Assembly (NCBI RefSeq): GCF_003020115.1
Contig: NZ_PYFX01000007.1
Coordinates: forward strand, 1-64,000
Origin: Bradyrhizobium sp. MOS002
Lineage (GTDB): Bacteria; Pseudomonadota; Alphaproteobacteria; Rhizobiales; Xanthobacteraceae
Length of the DNA stretch: 64,000 nucleotides
Direction of reading: 5' to 3'
Shown here: piece after piece, positions 45,640 to 53,342 of the stretch
How the letters are laid out: each line of letters starts with the position of its first letter
How positions within the stretch are numbered: position 1 is the first letter of the stretch
Translations under genes and position numbers: made by a program
The notes under the pieces: generated by a model
What the model was told of the DNA's origin: nothing
Database searches by the model: none
What the model saw: only the letters and a program-made list of their open reading frames with translations

Positions 45640-46215
45640 TCAGCGGGAGGTGGGCAACGCGCTGGCCGGCGCACCGTACTTGATCTGCCGATATTCGGGA
45701 TACCATTTTGTGAAGTAGATCGCGCTGTTGCGGGCGGCGAAGGCGACCGCAAGGCTCGACCAGAGCGGCAGGCCGGGGACATAGAGCAGCACGAGATTGG
45801 CGGCCGCCATCAGCAGCGCAGCCGCCGTCCACGCGCCGGTGATGACGTAATTGGCGTAGAGAAAGCCGGGCATTGACGCGGTCTCGGCCGGCACGGATTC
45901 GAGCGCGTATTGAAGCGTGAAGGGACGGCGGACCAGCATCGAGCCGAGCGAGATGACGAAGATGCCGATGTCGACCGACAGCTTGACACCGAGCGTGCCG
46001 AGCGCCGGGTCGAACAGCGCGAGGTGGAAGCCGATTGCGGCGAATAGCAGTGCCGAGCCCACGGCCAGGATCTTCACCGAACGGCCGCGCACGACATCGA
46101 TCGCGACGGTAGCGAGACAGACTGCCGAGGCCACGAACACGCTGATCGTGGCCGACGTCATCAGCATCAGGAATGTGAAGGCGCCGTAGGGCGCGAGGAT
46201 CAGGAAAATCGCCAT
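45640..46215 (-). CDS. Hypothetical membrane protein (191 aa)
   Basis: About five or six hydrophobic helices cover most of the protein (MAIFLILAPYGAFTFLML, VFVASAVCLATVAIDVV, ILAVGSALLFAAIGFHLALF, WTAAALLMAAANLVLLYV). The end SAIYFTKWYPEYRQIKYG is polar. No specific family was recognised. It follows a promoter with TetR-type operators by about 25 bases and precedes the YciB-like gene by 12 bases, so it is the first gene of a two-gene operon in the apparent TetR regulon. Confidence 0.75.
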   Translation of the reverse strand: MAIFLILAPYGAFTFLMLMTSATISVFVASAVCLATVAIDVVRGRSVKILAVGSALLFAAIGFHLALFDPALGTLGVKLSVDIGIFVISLGSMLVRRPFTLQYALESVPAETASMPGFLYANYVITGAWTAAALLMAAANLVLLYVPGLPLWSSLAVAFAARNSAIYFTKWYPEYRQIKYGAPASALPTSR

Positions 46216-46237
46216 GGTCCGCCTCGGTCAGGGCCTT

Positions 46238-46256
46238 ATCTTTACGATGTAAAGAT
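46238..46256. promoter_or_regulatory. Palindromic operator, copy at membrane-protein operon
   Basis: ATCTTTACGATGTAAAGAT has perfect 8-base arms around a 3-base centre. It lies 23 bases before the gene starting at 46215, directly downstream of a probable -10 element. The same palindrome is found at 48016-48034. Confidence 0.75.
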
Positions 46257-46284
46257 CAGTAAATCAGGATCGGGGTGGGGTCAA
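46256..46284 (-). promoter_or_regulatory. Promoter of membrane-protein operon
   Basis: On the minus strand, TTGACC (46284-46279), a 17-base spacer and TACTGA (46261-46256) form a sigma-70-like promoter. The -10 abuts the palindromic operator, so a bound repressor would block initiation. The layout matches 48035-48063. Confidence 0.5.
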
Positions 46285-46289
46285 GCAAA

Positions 46290-46308
46290 ATCTTTACAGT
46301 GTCAAAAT
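46290..46308. promoter_or_regulatory. Second, imperfect operator at membrane-protein operon
   Basis: ATCTTTACAGTGTCAAAAT keeps one perfect arm and a 6-of-8 second arm. Its centre is 52 bases from the perfect palindrome. The equivalent site at the carotenoid oxygenase promoter is 53 bases away, on the same side. Confidence 0.6.
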
Positions 46309-46563
46309 GACGTAAGCAACTTCTAAAAATTGAATTGCTGCAACGGCTTGGGCGGCCATCTCGTCGATGAATCCGGCCCAGGGCAGGTGCGACAGGATAG
46401 GTAACGCGCAGGCGATCGAGAGGACGAACGCTAGCAGGATACCGCCGTTGAAGACGGTTTGGCCGCTCCGCCGCGGCCGGATCATCCTGATCCTGATCCC
46501 GGCGCAGATCAGGATCAGGATCAGGATAGCGAGGCGGTCCGCGGCGATCGTGGGCATGTGCAT
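46294..46563 (-). CDS. Small hypothetical membrane protein (89 aa)
   Basis: The protein begins MHMPTIAADRLAILILILICAG and has a second hydrophobic stretch (GGILLAFVLSIACALPIL) and a third near the C-terminus (AAIQFLEVAYVILTL). No family was recognised. It follows the carotenoid oxygenase gene by 40 bases on the same strand and may share its transcript. Its 3' end overlaps the second operator of the next operon, leaving some doubt. The coding region includes a short ATCCTGATCCTGATC / GATCAGGATCAGGATCAGG inverted tandem repeat near 46485-46528. Confidence 0.55.
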   Translation of the reverse strand: MHMPTIAADRLAILILILICAGIRIRMIRPRRSGQTVFNGGILLAFVLSIACALPILSHLPWAGFIDEMAAQAVAAIQFLEVAYVILTL

Positions 46564-46603
46564 GAGAGACCTATTGGTGACATCAGCATTGACGAGAGGA
46601 GCG

Positions 46604-48001
46604 CTACCGCGCGCCGACCCAATTGCCGTGAAAACCGTCGGGCACGCGGTGGCCGAGCTGCACCAGCGCGACCGGGCCGGCCTCGACATCTCCGGCGTTG
46701 AACACGGCGAGGTCGCTGCGGCTCTCCCGCGCGCGCCAGACCACCGCCAGCAGCCAGCCATCGCCTTCCGCCGCATCTTTCGACCGCTCGACGAATACGG
46801 GTTCGGAAATGGTGTCGCCGGCCGGCAGCAGATAATGGCCGAGGCGCTTTCCATTGCCGTCGACATGGACGACGCCGGACAGCGCGCCGAATATCGGCAG
46901 CTTCGGATTGGCGCAGGCGTACCAGCCGTGACGGTTCCTCAATCCGGCGCGGCGGTCGTCGATGCGCGGGAACTCGCCGGTGAGATCGTCGAGATAGGCC
47001 TGCTGGAAGCGGTCGGTGTCGCCTGACAGGTCGAATGTCCAACGGCAATGGCGGGCGCGCGACTTCTCCGGATCGGTCGGCCGGCCGTCCGGATGCGGAA
47101 ACAGCGGCGCTTCCTCGAACTGCATGACGTCGGCGATGATGCGGTTACCGTCCTCCCACGCATTCATGACGTGGAAGACGTAACAGGCTTCAGCGCGGAA
47201 CCAGACGATGTCCTTCGCGCTGCCCTTGCGCTTGATCACACCGACATAGGCGCCCTTGTCCGGCTCCCAGGCATAGGGCGGCCGCCCGCTCATCGCGCGC
47301 TCCATGCTGCCGGTGAGGGGCAGGATCGGAAACAGCACGTGGTTCTCGGTGACGATGAAGTCGTGCACCATGCTGGCATAGGGCGCCTCGAAGCGTTCAA
47401 AGCGCGTCGCCTTGCCGGACGCATCAATCGACCCGTAGGAGAGGACAGGCGTCAGCGGTCCCGCCGCATTGTAGCCGAAGAACACCAGCTCGCCCGTGAC
47501 GGGATCCATCTTGGGATGCGCCGTGAAGCTGCCGGCGACACGGCCCTGATAATTGTGATAGCCGCGCGTTGCGAGCGTATCAGGCTCGATCTCGGTGGGC
47601 AGATGCGCTTCCTCCAGCGCCAGCAGCTTGCCGGCATGGAAGATGATGTTGGTGTTGGCGACACCGCCGTCGGTGAGGTTTGCCGGCGCATCCGGCAGCT
47701 TGCGGCCGAAGCCACCGAACAACGCGCGGCCGGCATCGTGCTCTGCCAGCCATTTCGGCGTGCGGATCCAACGGTTGCGATAGCTGGCACGCCCGTTCTC
47801 GAGATGAAAGGCATGCAGCATGCCGTCGCCGACGAACCAATGCGCGCCAGGCGAGTCGAACTGCGGGTTGGGACCGTTGCGATAGAGCGTGCCGTTGAGC
47901 TCGCGTGGCAATTCACCGATGATTTTCAGGAAGGGCGCGTCGGCTTCGAACGGAATCGGACCGAGATTGTGTCGGCGCGCGGCGGTGGCGTCCTGTTGCA
48001 C
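46604..48001 (-). CDS. Carotenoid oxygenase (RPE65/CCD family)
   Basis: A 465-residue non-haem iron dioxygenase. Four iron-binding histidines are visible in family context: FTAHPKMDPVTGE, MVHDFIVTENH, YVFHVMNAWEDGN and GFHGNW near the C-terminus. The N-terminus GTLYRNGPNPQFDSPGAHWFVGDGMLH (seen as GTLYRNGPNPQFDSP and HWFVGDGMLHAF) is diagnostic. These enzymes cleave double bonds of carotenoids, apocarotenoids or stilbenes. The GTG start follows GGGAGG by seven bases. It is transcribed divergently from a tetR gene, with an operator overlapping the promoter. Confidence 0.92.
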   Translation of the reverse strand: MQQDATAARRHNLGPIPFEADAPFLKIIGELPRELNGTLYRNGPNPQFDSPGAHWFVGDGMLHAFHLENGRASYRNRWIRTPKWLAEHDAGRALFGGFGRKLPDAPANLTDGGVANTNIIFHAGKLLALEEAHLPTEIEPDTLATRGYHNYQGRVAGSFTAHPKMDPVTGELVFFGYNAAGPLTPVLSYGSIDASGKATRFERFEAPYASMVHDFIVTENHVLFPILPLTGSMERAMSGRPPYAWEPDKGAYVGVIKRKGSAKDIVWFRAEACYVFHVMNAWEDGNRIIADVMQFEEAPLFPHPDGRPTDPEKSRARHCRWTFDLSGDTDRFQQAYLDDLTGEFPRIDDRRAGLRNRHGWYACANPKLPIFGALSGVVHVDGNGKRLGHYLLPAGDTISEPVFVERSKDAAEGDGWLLAVVWRARESRSDLAVFNAGDVEAGPVALVQLGHRVPDGFHGNWVGAR

Positions 48002-48015
48002 GGTATGCCTCCCTA

Positions 48016-48034
48016 ATCTTTACATCGTAAAGAT
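48016..48034. promoter_or_regulatory. Palindromic operator at carotenoid oxygenase gene
   Basis: ATCTTTACATCGTAAAGAT is a perfect 8-3-8 palindrome, the reverse complement of the site at 46238-46256. It lies between the probable -10 element and the start codon of the oxygenase gene. Confidence 0.8.
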
Positions 48035-48063
48035 CAAATAGCCGCCGGAGGGGTTCTGGTCAA
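48035..48063 (-). promoter_or_regulatory. Promoter of carotenoid oxygenase gene
   Basis: On the minus strand, TTGACC (48063-48058), a 17-base spacer and TATTTG (48040-48035) are followed directly by the palindromic operator. Confidence 0.5.
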
Positions 48064-48068
48064 GTGAA

Positions 48069-48100
48069 ATCTTTACACTGTCAATATCGCATCCTATAGC
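48069..48100 (+). promoter_or_regulatory. tetR promoter with overlapping imperfect operator
   Basis: The imperfect operator ATCTTTACACTGTCAATAT (48069-48087) contains a -35-like TTTACA (48072-48077). A 17-base spacer leads to TATAGC (48095-48100). The tetR start is 7 bases further, so the transcript would have a very short leader or none. Binding here would autoregulate tetR. Confidence 0.55.
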
Positions 48101-48106
48101 TGGTCC

Positions 48107-48832
48107 ATGGGCAAGAGCGAAATCAGGACAGAAACGGCGCGCGGTGCGCGCACCCCAAAGAAGCCGAGCGCGCCGGCGCGTCCCGCGCGACGCCCGGCGA
48201 GCGTCAAGCCCGAGGCGCCCTATCACCACGGCGCGCTGCGCGAGGCGCTGCTCCGGGCTGCCGAAAGGGTGCTGGAGCGTGACGGGCTCGCCGGCCTGAC
48301 ATTGCGCGCGGTGGCGCGCGAGGCGGGCGTCTCGCACGCTGCGCCCACCCATCATTTCGGCGACCTCACCGGGCTTCTCAGTGAGCTCGCGGCAGTCGGC
48401 TTCCGCCAGTTCAATGCGGCGATGGCGTCGTCCTCCGACACCGCCACCACCCCCCTCGAGCACGCGCTGGCGCGGCCGAAAGCCTATGTCGCCTACGCCC
48501 AGGCTCATCCCGGCATGTACGGCATCATGTTCCGCACCGAGCGCCTCGACTATTCCAGGCCGTCGCTGCACGAGGCCGCCGAGGCGTCCTTTGCCGGACT
48601 CACCAATGCCGTCGGCATGATGAGGCAGGAACAGATCAGCGGCGACGCGCTGACGCTCAATCAGGGCGCCGCAATCGCGCGCGCCTGGTCGATGGTGCAC
48701 GGTTTCACCATGCTGCTGCTCGATGGGCGGCTGGAGGATATTCTGGGGCGCCTGCCCGAGGGCACGACGCCCGAACGGCTGCTGGAGGCGATGCTGATGT
48801 CGCCCGTGACGGGGAAGCCGCCGGGTCCTTGA
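48107..48832 (+). CDS. TetR/AcrR-family regulator
   Basis: A 241-residue protein. A basic, Pro-rich lead of about 35 residues precedes a TetR DNA-binding domain (HHGALREALLRAAERVLERDGLAGLTLRAVAREAGVSHAAPTHHFG, seen as LREALLRAAERVLERDG, LTLRAVAREAGVSHAAPTHHF). The C-terminal ligand domain includes AYAQAHPGMYGIMFR and the WHG-type region RAWSMVHGFTMLLLDGRL. It is divergent from the carotenoid oxygenase gene. Paired palindromes at both that promoter and the one at 46238 make it the likely repressor of both operons. A hydrophobic inducer such as an apocarotenoid is inference. Confidence 0.9.
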   Translation: MGKSEIRTETARGARTPKKPSAPARPARRPASVKPEAPYHHGALREALLRAAERVLERDGLAGLTLRAVAREAGVSHAAPTHHFGDLTGLLSELAAVGFRQFNAAMASSSDTATTPLEHALARPKAYVAYAQAHPGMYGIMFRTERLDYSRPSLHEAAEASFAGLTNAVGMMRQEQISGDALTLNQGAAIARAWSMVHGFTMLLLDGRLEDILGRLPEGTTPERLLEAMLMSPVTGKPPGP

Positions 48833-48880
48833 TCGATAGGCACGAAGGCAACCCTTGCCATCGTCAGGCGTTGACGCCGC

Positions 48881-49528
48881 ATGGCAAAATCATCCCGCGC
48901 GCCCTGGAAACGATCGAACCCGCGCAAGCGCGCGGGCAAGGCGTCCAAGCATCTCACGCCTGCGCAGAAATCGGCGGCCAAGGCGCGTGCCCGCCGCGCC
49001 GGGCGCCGCTATCCCAACCTCGTGGACAACATGCGCATGGCTGCGAAGAAAACGCCCAAGGCGAAAGCTTCAAAGAAGAAATCCGCGAAGAAGTCGCCCA
49101 AGCGCAAGGTTACAAAGAAGCCCGTAAAGAAAAAGGCTGCAAAGAAGAAAGCCGCCAAGACGTCGCGCAAGCGCCGAGTATCTGCGCGCGAAAAGGATCC
49201 GCGCGGCGGCTTGACCGCGGCGGGCCGCAAGGCTTTCGCGCGCCAGCAAGGCGCACATTTGCGGCCGGGCGTCACCAAGACCGTGTCCGAGATGACACCG
49301 CAGGAGATGCGGCGCAAGGGAAGCTGGGCCGTGCGTTTCTATGGTCGCGCCAAGCTGCCGCCTCTCGTCGATGCCAACGGCCGGCCGACCCGGCACGCGT
49401 TGTCGGCGCATGCCTGGGGCGAGCCGGTTCCGAAGACGGTGGCGGCGGCGCGGCGCATCGCCGCGAAGGGTGAACGCCTGCTGGCGCGCTACCACCGCGC
49501 CAAGACGCGGACCAAGACGAAAGCCTAG
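48881..49528 (+). CDS. Histone H1-like Lys/Ala-rich protein with DUF6321-like domain
   Basis: A 215-residue, very basic protein. Residues about 1-100 are a Lys/Arg/Ala tail with repeated AKKK, SKKK and KRK units (KKPVKKKAAKKKAAK) like the C-terminal tail of histone H1 or AlgP. Residues about 105-205 form a compact domain (DPRGGLTAAGRKAFARQQGAHLRPGVT, seen as GGLTAAGRKAFARQQGAHLRPG, then MRRKGSWAVRFYGR and HAWGEPVPKTVAAARRIAAKG) resembling DUF6321. DNA binding by the tail is likely, and the domain's role is unknown. The last 4 bases overlap the converging next gene. A SET-domain gene lies 0.8 kb downstream. Confidence 0.8.
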   Translation: MAKSSRAPWKRSNPRKRAGKASKHLTPAQKSAAKARARRAGRRYPNLVDNMRMAAKKTPKAKASKKKSAKKSPKRKVTKKPVKKKAAKKKAAKTSRKRRVSAREKDPRGGLTAAGRKAFARQQGAHLRPGVTKTVSEMTPQEMRRKGSWAVRFYGRAKLPPLVDANGRPTRHALSAHAWGEPVPKTVAAARRIAAKGERLLARYHRAKTRTKTKA

Positions 49529-50145
49529 CGCATCGTCGCCAGCTCGACCGCGCGGCCGCGTGCGCCAATGATCTTCACCTCATCCTTGCCGCAGGTAAAG
49601 CTGCGGGCGAACTCGTCCGCGGCCTTGCGCGCGAGCTCATTGGCGTTCGGGTTGGCGATCGCGTCGACATAGGCGACATGGCAGACGGGGCCGGGTGGTA
49701 GCCGGGTCACGATGAGCATGGCCTTGGTGTTCGGCCGCCCCTGCTTGTCGGGATCGGTGCCATCGGCGATGTGCCAGCGCTGGATCATCGCAAACGGTTT
49801 GGCGGCCGCGGTACGCCATTCGACGGTGGTCTCGGACGAGTTGAACGGAGCGAACCAGACTTTTGCAGCCGGTTCCTCGGCCGCGGCCCTGCGATTGCGG
49901 CCGACGGAGACGACCTCGCGAAGATCGTCCTCGGCGATCAGGACCACGAGGCCATCCTTGCCCTTGCAGACCCGCGTGGTGCTGCCGTCGAGCTCGCTGG
50001 GCTTGCCGATCTGGCGGCAATCCTTCGAGGCCGTCGAGCTATATTGGCTGCCCACGAATTGAGCGTCGGCGCGGTCGAGACCGCTGCAGATCAGCAACAT
50101 GGCCAGGAGCAATATGGCCAAGGTTGCGGTGGTGATACGGAACAT
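49525..50145 (-). CDS. Exported hypothetical protein
   Basis: A 206-residue protein with a signal peptide (residues 1-28, ending DRADAQF). Conserved-looking parts are KDCRQIGKPSELDGSTTRVCKGKDGLVVLIAEDDLREVV (seen as DCRQIGKPSELDGSTTRVCKG) and WHIADGTDPDKQGRPNTKAMLIVTRL, with Cys at PVCHVAYVDA and SFTCGKDEV. The layout suggests a periplasmic protein with two disulfides. No family with a known function was recognised. It converges on the histone-like gene with a 4-base overlap. Confidence 0.7.
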   Translation of the reverse strand: MFRITTATLAILLLAMLLICSGLDRADAQFVGSQYSSTASKDCRQIGKPSELDGSTTRVCKGKDGLVVLIAEDDLREVVSVGRNRRAAAEEPAAKVWFAPFNSSETTVEWRTAAAKPFAMIQRWHIADGTDPDKQGRPNTKAMLIVTRLPPGPVCHVAYVDAIANPNANELARKAADEFARSFTCGKDEVKIIGARGRAVELATMR

Positions 50146-50310
50146 GACGATGCCTTTGATCGAGCGGGAACTCCGTACCGTCAGACGTCTTGATTGTGGG
50201 CAAGGTTCAAACAGTGTCGACAGACACCTGACAGCGGCGCGGAATCGTTCTAGAAGAGCGGCTTCGCTTGGGCTCTTTCAGCCTCGTTCGCGTCCTCGTT
50301 TTTCGTGATC

Positions 50311-50874
50311 ATGCCAGCCACCTCGTCGAACAAACCTTATCGCGTCGGCCGCTCGAAAACCGGGCTCGGCCTCTTCGCCACCAAGCCGATCAAGAAGGGC
50401 ACCCGGATCATCCGTTATTACGGACCGATCCTGGACTCCCGGATTCCCGAGCACGACGACATCGAGAACAAATACCTGTTCGAGCTCAACGGCCGCTGGA
50501 CCATCGATGGCTCGGTGCGCAAGAACCTCGCGCGCTACATCAACCATTCGTGCCGGCCCAACGCCGAATCCGACGTCCGGCCGCGCGAGCGCAAGGTCTT
50601 CATCCGCGCCATCAAGAACATCGAGCCGGGCGACGAGATCAATTACGACTACGGCACCGATTATTTCAAAGCCTATCTGAAGCCGATCGGCTGCAAGTGC
50701 GAATCTTGCGAGAAGAAGCGCAAGAAGCTGCGCGCGGAAGCGCGGGTCGAGCGCGCCAAGGTGAAGGCGCGTGCGGAGCGTAAGGCCGAGAAGGCGGGCG
50801 CCAAAGGCGCCAAAAAGAAGAAGCTCAATGGCCATGCCGTCGGCAAGGCCAACGGCCGCGCGCGCGTAGCCTGA
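50311..50874 (+). CDS. SET-domain protein lysine methyltransferase
   Basis: A 187-residue protein. The SET core is complete: GLGLFATKPIKKGTRIIRYYGP at the N-terminus, the AdoMet-binding YINHSCRPNAE and the catalytic GDEINYDYG. A post-SET cysteine cluster follows (CKCESCEKK). The C-terminal 50 residues are Lys/Ala/Arg rich, like a histone tail. SET enzymes methylate lysines of proteins, and chlamydial members act on histone-like proteins (established). An ATG at 50311 is preferred to a GTG at 50305. The histone-like protein at 48881 is an obvious candidate substrate (inference). Confidence 0.9.
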   Translation: MPATSSNKPYRVGRSKTGLGLFATKPIKKGTRIIRYYGPILDSRIPEHDDIENKYLFELNGRWTIDGSVRKNLARYINHSCRPNAESDVRPRERKVFIRAIKNIEPGDEINYDYGTDYFKAYLKPIGCKCESCEKKRKKLRAEARVERAKVKARAERKAEKAGAKGAKKKKLNGHAVGKANGRARVA

Positions 50875-50895
50875 GTTCGAGCTTCTGGCACAACT

Positions 50896-50997
50896 GTCAT
50901 GCCCCGCGAAAGCGGGGCATCCAGTACGCCGCAGCCTCTCCGTACCCAACTGACTTCTCGGAATATTGGGTCGCCCGGTCAAGCCGGGCGACGACTG
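50896..50997. repeat. Palindromic intergenic repeat, related to 12341-12440
   Basis: GTCATGCCCCGCGAAAGCGG and GGCATCCAGTACGCCGC are followed by GGAATATTGGGTCGCCCGG and TCAAGCCGGGCGACGA. It shares the ATCCAGTACGCCGC segment and overall fold with the copy at 12341. Confidence 0.75.
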
Positions 50998-51010
50998 GCG
51001 GCGGTAGGCC

Positions 51011-51409
51011 TCACGCGGCCAGCACACTCCCGCTCCTGCGCAATCCCACATATTGCAATTCGGCAAACACGCCGGTCGCGATCGCCTGCGCCACGACCAT
51101 GAACTCGCCGGCAAGGTTCGGCGACACCGCGCCCGAGAGCAGCAGCGCGATGCTGCCGACCGTCCAGGCTGCGTTGCTGACCACGACCAGCAGCACCAGC
51201 GGCTTTGCCACGGAGGCGCGTGAGGCAAGCCAGCCGACGAGTGCGGTGTAGGCGATCAGGAACAGGCCGGTCTCGCGCAGCAGCGCTTCGGACAGGTTGA
51301 ACAGTGACGCGAACGCGCTGGCGCCTAACGTGAAACCGAGAGCGGCGACGCCGCTGAAGATTGCGTCGGCAAGAAGCGCGCGGCGAAGGAAGGTGGATGC
51401 GTCGATCAT
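51011..51409 (-). CDS. Hypothetical membrane protein (132 aa)
   Basis: Four hydrophobic segments (ADAIFSGVAALGFTLGASAF, TGLFLIAYTALVGWLAS, PLVLLVVVSNAAWTVGSIALLL, FMVVAQAIATGVFAELQYVGL) suggest a four-helix inner-membrane protein. The start MIDASTFLRRALLAD at 51409 is chosen because the longer frame is Arg-rich and lacks membrane character. No specific family was recognised. It follows a 76-residue gene on the same strand by 38 bases. Confidence 0.75.
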   Translation of the reverse strand: MIDASTFLRRALLADAIFSGVAALGFTLGASAFASLFNLSEALLRETGLFLIAYTALVGWLASRASVAKPLVLLVVVSNAAWTVGSIALLLSGAVSPNLAGEFMVVAQAIATGVFAELQYVGLRRSGSVLAA

Positions 51410-51447
51410 CGTGGGGCTCCATGGTTGGGGTGGGCTCAAGGTGAAAC

Positions 51448-51678
51448 TCAGTGTAATCCGCGCCACCAGGCGCGGAGCAGGCGGGCGAGGCGGAACGGGC
51501 AGAGGCTCCTGCCGACGCTGTGCTCGAAGGCGGTGACCTGCGCGACGACGTAGTCGCCGGTCGAATGCACCAGCGGCTCGGGCATGTTGAGGCTGCGCGC
51601 CAGCATCCGGGTTGCGAACGCCATGGCCCAGGGAACAAGGTGGTCTGCGACGGTCCGGTAGAGCAGCAGTGCGATCAT
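51448..51678 (-). CDS. Small hypothetical protein (76 aa)
   Basis: The protein starts MIALLLYRTVADHLVPWAMAF and ends RSLCPFRLARLLRAWWRGLH. It is largely helical and amphipathic, with a basic C-terminus. The start at 51678 has GGAGAC a few bases before it. It is the first gene of a likely two-gene unit with the membrane protein at 51011 and divergent from the XRE regulator at 51780. No family was recognised. Confidence 0.6.
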   Translation of the reverse strand: MIALLLYRTVADHLVPWAMAFATRMLARSLNMPEPLVHSTGDYVVAQVTAFEHSVGRSLCPFRLARLLRAWWRGLH

Positions 51679-51779
51679 GGTCGTCTCCTGTTGCGACCGA
51701 AGATGCGCCGGCCCGAGGCCCAATTCGATTACCTCTGACGTAATGGAAGCGCCGAAATCTGCGTGCTAGGTTTTCGACC

Positions 51780-52601
51780 ATGAACGCACATGCATCCACG
51801 GCACAGGCCGAACGCAGCCAGCCGGTCCATATCGGCGACCATCTGCGCGAATGGCGGCAGCGCCGCCGCATGAGCCAGCTCGATCTCGCCGGCGAGGCCG
51901 AGATCTCGGCGCGGCATTTGAGTTTCGTCGAGACCGGCCGCGCCGCACCCTCGCGCGACATGGTGCTCAGGCTCGCCGAGCGCCTCGACGTGCCCTTGCG
52001 CGAACGCAACGTGCTGCTGGTCGCCGCAGGCTATGCCCCGGCCTTTCCACAGCGCCCGCTGGAGGATCCCGCCTTGAAATCAGCCCGCCAGGCGATCGAC
52101 CTCGTCCTTAGAGCGCACGAGCCCAATCCGGCGCTGGCCTATGACCGGCACTGGAATCTGGTCTCGGCCAACCGCATGCTGGCGCCGCTGCTCGCCGGCA
52201 TTCCGCCGCGGCTGCTCGGCCAGCCCCTCAACGTGCTGCGACTTGCCTTCCATCCCGAGGCGCTGGCGCCGCGCACGGTCAATCTCGCGGAATGGTGCGG
52301 ACATCTCCTGGAGCGGCTGCACCGGCAATGCGAGGCGACGGCCGATCCCGAGCTGATCAAGCTGTACAACGACCTGAAGAGCTATCCGATCCCGGCGCGC
52401 GCGGCGCCGCTATCGAGCGACAATGTCGCGATCCCGTTCAAGCTGCGCCACGACGGGGAGATACTAAGTTTCTTCTCCACCACCATGGTGTTCGGCACGC
52501 CCGTCGACATCACGCTGTCGGAGCTCGCTCTGGAAACCTTCTTCCCGGCCGACGAGCGCACTGCCGAGCGGCTCCGACAAATGGCAGCAGCCATGAGCTA
52601 G
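51780..52601 (+). CDS. XRE-family regulator with MmyB-type ligand domain
   Basis: A 273-residue protein with an N-terminal helix-turn-helix (residues about 20-80, LREWRQRRRMSQLDLAGEAEISARHLSFVETGRAAPS, seen as RRRMSQLDLAGEAEISARHLS). The C-terminal part has NPALAYDRHWNLVSANRMLAPLL and the ending LSELALETFFPADERTAERL, which is the MmyB-like, PAS-related domain. Such regulators are often divergent from their target. Here the target would be the small-protein pair at 51011-51678 (inference). Confidence 0.9.
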   Translation: MNAHASTAQAERSQPVHIGDHLREWRQRRRMSQLDLAGEAEISARHLSFVETGRAAPSRDMVLRLAERLDVPLRERNVLLVAAGYAPAFPQRPLEDPALKSARQAIDLVLRAHEPNPALAYDRHWNLVSANRMLAPLLAGIPPRLLGQPLNVLRLAFHPEALAPRTVNLAEWCGHLLERLHRQCEATADPELIKLYNDLKSYPIPARAAPLSSDNVAIPFKLRHDGEILSFFSTTMVFGTPVDITLSELALETFFPADERTAERLRQMAAAMS

Positions 52602-52668
52602 CGGCCTTGCCTCGGAAGGGGTTCGGCTTATCTTTGGGCACGACCCGCAACGCCCGAAGGAGGCGCTC

Positions 52669-53334
52669 ATGAGCACCCTAAAGCCGCTCCAGATTGACGT
52701 CGTTTCCGACGTGGTATGCCCCTGGTGCTATATCGGCAAGCATCGGATCGAGAGCGCGCTGGCGCTGGTGCCCGACGTTCCGGTCAAGCTCAATTTCCGT
52801 CCTTTCTTCCTCAATCCGTGGGTGCCGTCCGAGGGCATCAGCCGGGAGGACTATCTCACCAAGAAGTTCGGCTCGGTCGAGGTCTATAAGGGCATTGCGG
52901 GACGCGTCGTTGCGGCCGCGAGCGAAGAAGGGCTCGTCTATCGGCCCGAGCTTGTCGCGCGTCAGCCCAACACCACCGACTGCCACCGCCTGATCCTGTG
53001 GGCCGAGGCGATCGGCAAGGCGCCCGAGCTGAAGCAGCGTCTGATGGAGCTCTACTTCCGCGACGGCGGCGACCTCACCGATTTGAACGTGCTTGTGCAG
53101 GCGGCCGCAGATGTCGGCCTCGATGCCGACGACGTGCGCAAGCGGCTTATGACCGACGAGGACGTCGCGCGCGTATCGGCAGACGCGCAGGAAGCCGCCG
53201 AGAAGGGCATCTCCGGCGTGCCGACCTACGTGTTTGCGCAGAAATACGCCGTCTCCGGCGCGCAGGATCCCAACATGCTCGCGCGCGCCATCCGTGAGGT
53301 CTCGGCGGAGATCAACGCCCAGGCGGCGGAGTAG
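52669..53334 (+). CDS. DsbA-family protein, FrnE-like
   Basis: A 221-residue thioredoxin-fold protein with the CxxC motif CPWC (C17, C20) and VSGVPTYVF-type cis-Pro region (EKGISGVPTYVFAQKYAVSGAQDP, seen as GISGVPTYVFAQKYAVSGAQ). There is no signal peptide, so it acts in the cytosol, as FrnE-type 2-hydroxychromene-2-carboxylate isomerase-like proteins do. It probably isomerises or reduces disulfides or polyketide-like substrates. The start follows GGAGG. Confidence 0.9.
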   Translation: MSTLKPLQIDVVSDVVCPWCYIGKHRIESALALVPDVPVKLNFRPFFLNPWVPSEGISREDYLTKKFGSVEVYKGIAGRVVAAASEEGLVYRPELVARQPNTTDCHRLILWAEAIGKAPELKQRLMELYFRDGGDLTDLNVLVQAAADVGLDADDVRKRLMTDEDVARVSADAQEAAEKGISGVPTYVFAQKYAVSGAQDPNMLARAIREVSAEINAQAAE

Positions 53335-53342
53335 GAGCCATC

